A stretch of DNA of 64,000 nt from Mesodorylaimus sp. YZB2_4 (taxonomy: Eukaryota > Nematoda > Enoplea > Dorylaimida > Dorylaimidae). The notes under the pieces were generated by a model, which was given only the letters and a program-made list of their open reading frames with translations, had not been told where the DNA came from and searched no databases. Of the stretch, positions 61,502 to 64,000 are shown one piece after another (position 1 is the first letter of the stretch; every line of letters starts with the position of its first letter). Position numbers and translations under genes: made by a program. The stretch lies in NCBI GenBank assembly GCA_030248295.1, contig JASANH010000585.1:62001-126000 (forward strand), in the 5' to 3' direction.

Positions 61502-62316
61502 ACCATTTTCGACGACCTCCATTCGCCTTGCTCGCTAAAATGGCAAGAATAAACACTCGCGTATGGTCTGCCTTCGCACTACAAACAGTACATTCTACAT
61601 ATTTTTCGGCAGTGCAGCTCCACATCCGCACGCATTCTCCAACGCGCATCATCAAAAGCATCCACGCCACTCTGACTATACATACATCATCGGCTAGCAT
61701 ACGCACACGCCCCTAACTGGCCCCCATCAGCCCCACATTCAAGGCAAAGCTTATGAACCAAGACAAAGTCAACTGTACATCAAATGAAGCCTGTCCACAC
61801 GGCTACCCAAACCTATGCGAGTCCTTTCGGTACTCTAAGTAGTTGCCTCGTAGCTCGACTTCATTGCCACCCAATTTGCCCGATTAAGTGCCAAAAAACA
61901 AGTCCTATGTACACGACACGACTGGTTGGGAGAAAAAAACAATAAAATTAATAAAAAAGGAGGCTCGCACAATAAATAGATGCTGGGAAAAGGGAACAGC
62001 CTCGCCGCACTATGTATAGGATAGAACACGGCAAATCCATATACAAACCAGATTCATCCGCAAGCGAACCTACAGTAGATCCATAAAAAATAACTCGCAT
62101 CCTCGCAACGCACCGCGCCTGACATGACTCCTGCTGCATATGCACAAGCCTAGCACAATCCCTGCTACTTGCATTACAAGAATAGAACTGCTCGAACCAC
62201 AAACCAAGCCAAGTTTCCTAGCAAAGCGGACACTGCTATCTACAATTTGCTACACCGACCAGCTAGCCTTGCATCGCCGTCGTGCTCGTCATTATGGGCT
62301 AAGGGTAGAACCAGAC
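61502..62316. other. Convergent intergenic region (BtpA / TP53INP)
   Basis: This lies between the stop codons of two converging genes. Sequence consistent with 3' UTRs; no other feature was recognised. Confidence 0.5.
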
Positions 62317-63979
62317 TCATTGGCACTTGCGATCATTGCACCTCCCAGCAGGATGATTCTTCATACGCCGTTTCCTCGGACTCGCACTGCTCTGAGCGGG
62401 GGCCCACGCCATGGCGTTGATGCGGCGGGCGCGATTGGCCCCCATCTCCTTGGCTTTGTAGGCACGTTCAGCGCGTTGTTGCTTCTCCAACTCGGTTCGA
62501 CGCGATGCCGTCACGGCCAATTCGGTTCCTAGCAACAGCTCCGCTACGTTGGTCGATTGACGCCGATGACGCGCAACGGTCTCGGTCGCCTTCGTCGTTG
62601 TCTCCTCTTCCGGAATCGGTTGCGGCGGTGGCGTGGGGGCAGCGGCCATCGATTTCTGCATTTGATCAATTCCCTGAGCGATGGCGACCACATTGCGTCG
62701 ACGTGATGGCTCGCACGAAATAATTCGGCCATAAACCGACATGCTGGGATGCTCGATGAGCAAATTCTCGAAATTGCTGGTTTCTAGCACCGTATTCAAT
62801 GCTTCGCTATCCTCGACCCCGTCGCAGCTGCTCATCTTGCCTTTATCACCCGTTGGCAGCTGGGCTTCGGCCGCGCGTTTCTCTCGTTGAAAGCTCGCTG
62901 TGAAACACGGCGGCGGGGTGAGGTTCCAACCGCGTTCACCCACCGACGGAGACGATTCACCCGACGACGCATCGACGGACGACGGCAGGACCAGGTCCAG
63001 CTCCACTGGAGCCGACATGGCCGCCGCCAGTTCCGATGACACGTGTTCATCTGAAAAAGCATCACCATTAGCCTCGAGTGCTCCTGGGATGACTGGGCCA
63101 GCCACCAGCATCGCCTAGCTAAACAGCTGCCTGCCCAGATCTCTTTGCATTGCAGAACTTGACGGGGCCTAAACTGCTGCATGGCTCAGCGCCCAGGTGA
63201 GTAGGTGGCCAACATGGTTCAGATCCACTCAGGGCCTCCTATCGACAGCTGCTGACTCGTCGTTTGCTTAGCTGTTCTGGTATCATTTAGTTTACCCATA
63301 CCAACACCGTCTGCTGTTCTTTGGACCCGGTCTATTGTCTGTCTATTCGAGAGGTGCCTGACTTGGCACTGGGCCATGTGCGCGGCCTTCCAATGACTAC
63401 AATTAGAGCAGACATAGACGCCGGTATCATCCCCGCCAGAGCAGACGGGACGGGCGTTTGACGAATGCACACGCATAAGGTGATTCAGCACAGAGACGGA
63501 GGACAATGCACAACCACTTGCATGTTGCTAAGAGACCCGTCTTCGAGTCAACTCATGACTGACTCGTGCAAGTAATGATCCCTTGCCAATCATCAATTGC
63601 TTGATCACATGAAATCCTCACATTCACCTAGCCCAACTAAATTTTTCTTTACGGGGGACTTGCGCGTCAAAACTAGCTCCCCACTCTAAACGACACACCC
63701 GATGCCGAAACCGGTCCCTGGGAGGCAGTTAGTTCTAGCCATCTGGCCCTTACCTGGGCGAAGGTCGACCATCAACCACTCGTCATCTTCTTCGTCCACA
63801 ATCTGCACACCATCTCCGCCCTTGGACGGCGTAGCAGGCGTCGATTGGTTTATTGCGTTATGTTGCTCGCCATCGAGCTTGTGACAGCAATTCTCCCGAC
63901 CAGCAGGAAGTGACACCGAGTCGAGCACTTCGGACGAGGGCGACTTACCGAATATGAAACCCGCCAAACCGTGCAGCAT
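62317..63979 (-). CDS. TP53INP/DOR-family protein
   Basis: Homologue of tumour-protein-p53-inducible nuclear proteins and insect DOR, which shuttle between nucleus and autophagosomes and bind Atg8/LC3. Two exons, 63979-63754 and 63050-62317, join in phase 1 to give about 318 residues, longer than vertebrate members. The N-terminus MLHGLAGFIFG and the acidic EEDDEWLMVDL box (LIR-type W-x-x-V/L) are typical. Exon 2 carries NLTPPPCFTA and ENLLIEHPSMSVYG, the family signature, and a basic C-terminus. I start at the ATG at 63979; the longer frame upstream lacks an ATG within the window. Confidence 0.9.
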
Positions 63980-64000
63980 CGTTTCGCTTTCTTTCAATAA

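Noticed and set aside
1-64000. CRISPR arrays, bacterial operons or viral genomes
   Set aside because: No regularly spaced direct repeats with unique spacers were seen, and all recognised genes are intron-containing animal genes.

Overview
This is a gene-dense eukaryotic window, almost certainly from an animal. Every recognised gene is broken by short GT-AG introns, and the gene set is metazoan: synaptotagmin-like protein, NETO-like CUB/LDLa receptor, furin-type convertase, NELF-C/D, Rab10, MAK-type kinase, TP53INP. Compact spacing, short introns, a large LDLa/EGF/mucin protein and an animal BtpA-family gene fit a small-genome invertebrate such as a protostome. Nothing in the sequence fixes the phylum and I do not name a species. 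All identifications come from reading translated exons and checking that exon phases join; no database was searched.

Layout, left to right. 1-4453 (-): synaptotagmin-like Rab effector, 3' end cut by the window edge. 6017-9973 (+): CUB-CUB-LDLa single-pass receptor. 10574-12724 (-): eIF2 gamma. 12725-15551: gene-poor, with a hairpin element and two weak small secreted ORFs. 15552-21377 (+): secreted protein of about 1,480 residues made of LDLa/EGF modules, two mucin tracts and a vWA-like region. 21554-24102 (-): NELF-C/D. 24273-25758 (-): NIPP1/PPP1R8, only 170 bp upstream of NELF-C/D. 26321-28616 (+): SYF2, with a hAT-like element in intron 1. 28815-36661 (-): VPS8, with a terminal-inverted-repeat element in the intron that splits its RING finger. 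37524-43990 (-): furin/PC5-like proprotein convertase. 45323-49992 (+): eIF3c. 50565-52892 (+): MAK/ICK-type kinase. 53471-54929 (-): Rab10. 55260-58834 (+): URI1. 58949-61501 (+): BtpA-family protein. 62317-63979 (-): TP53INP/DOR homologue.

Most genes are housekeeping: translation initiation (eIF2 gamma, eIF3c), transcription pausing (NELF-C/D), splicing and PP1 control (SYF2, NIPP1), endosomal and secretory traffic (VPS8, Rab10, the Slp protein), prefoldin-like chaperoning (URI1) and autophagy/transcription (TP53INP). They do not form one pathway. The accessory material lies in three places: the modular LDLa/mucin gene; intronic and intergenic mobile elements (hAT-like, at least three other inverted-repeat elements, one dispersed family seen in two introns, several tRNA-derived fragments); and two very tight same-strand gene pairs (PPP1R8-NELFCD and URI1-BtpA) that look operon-like.
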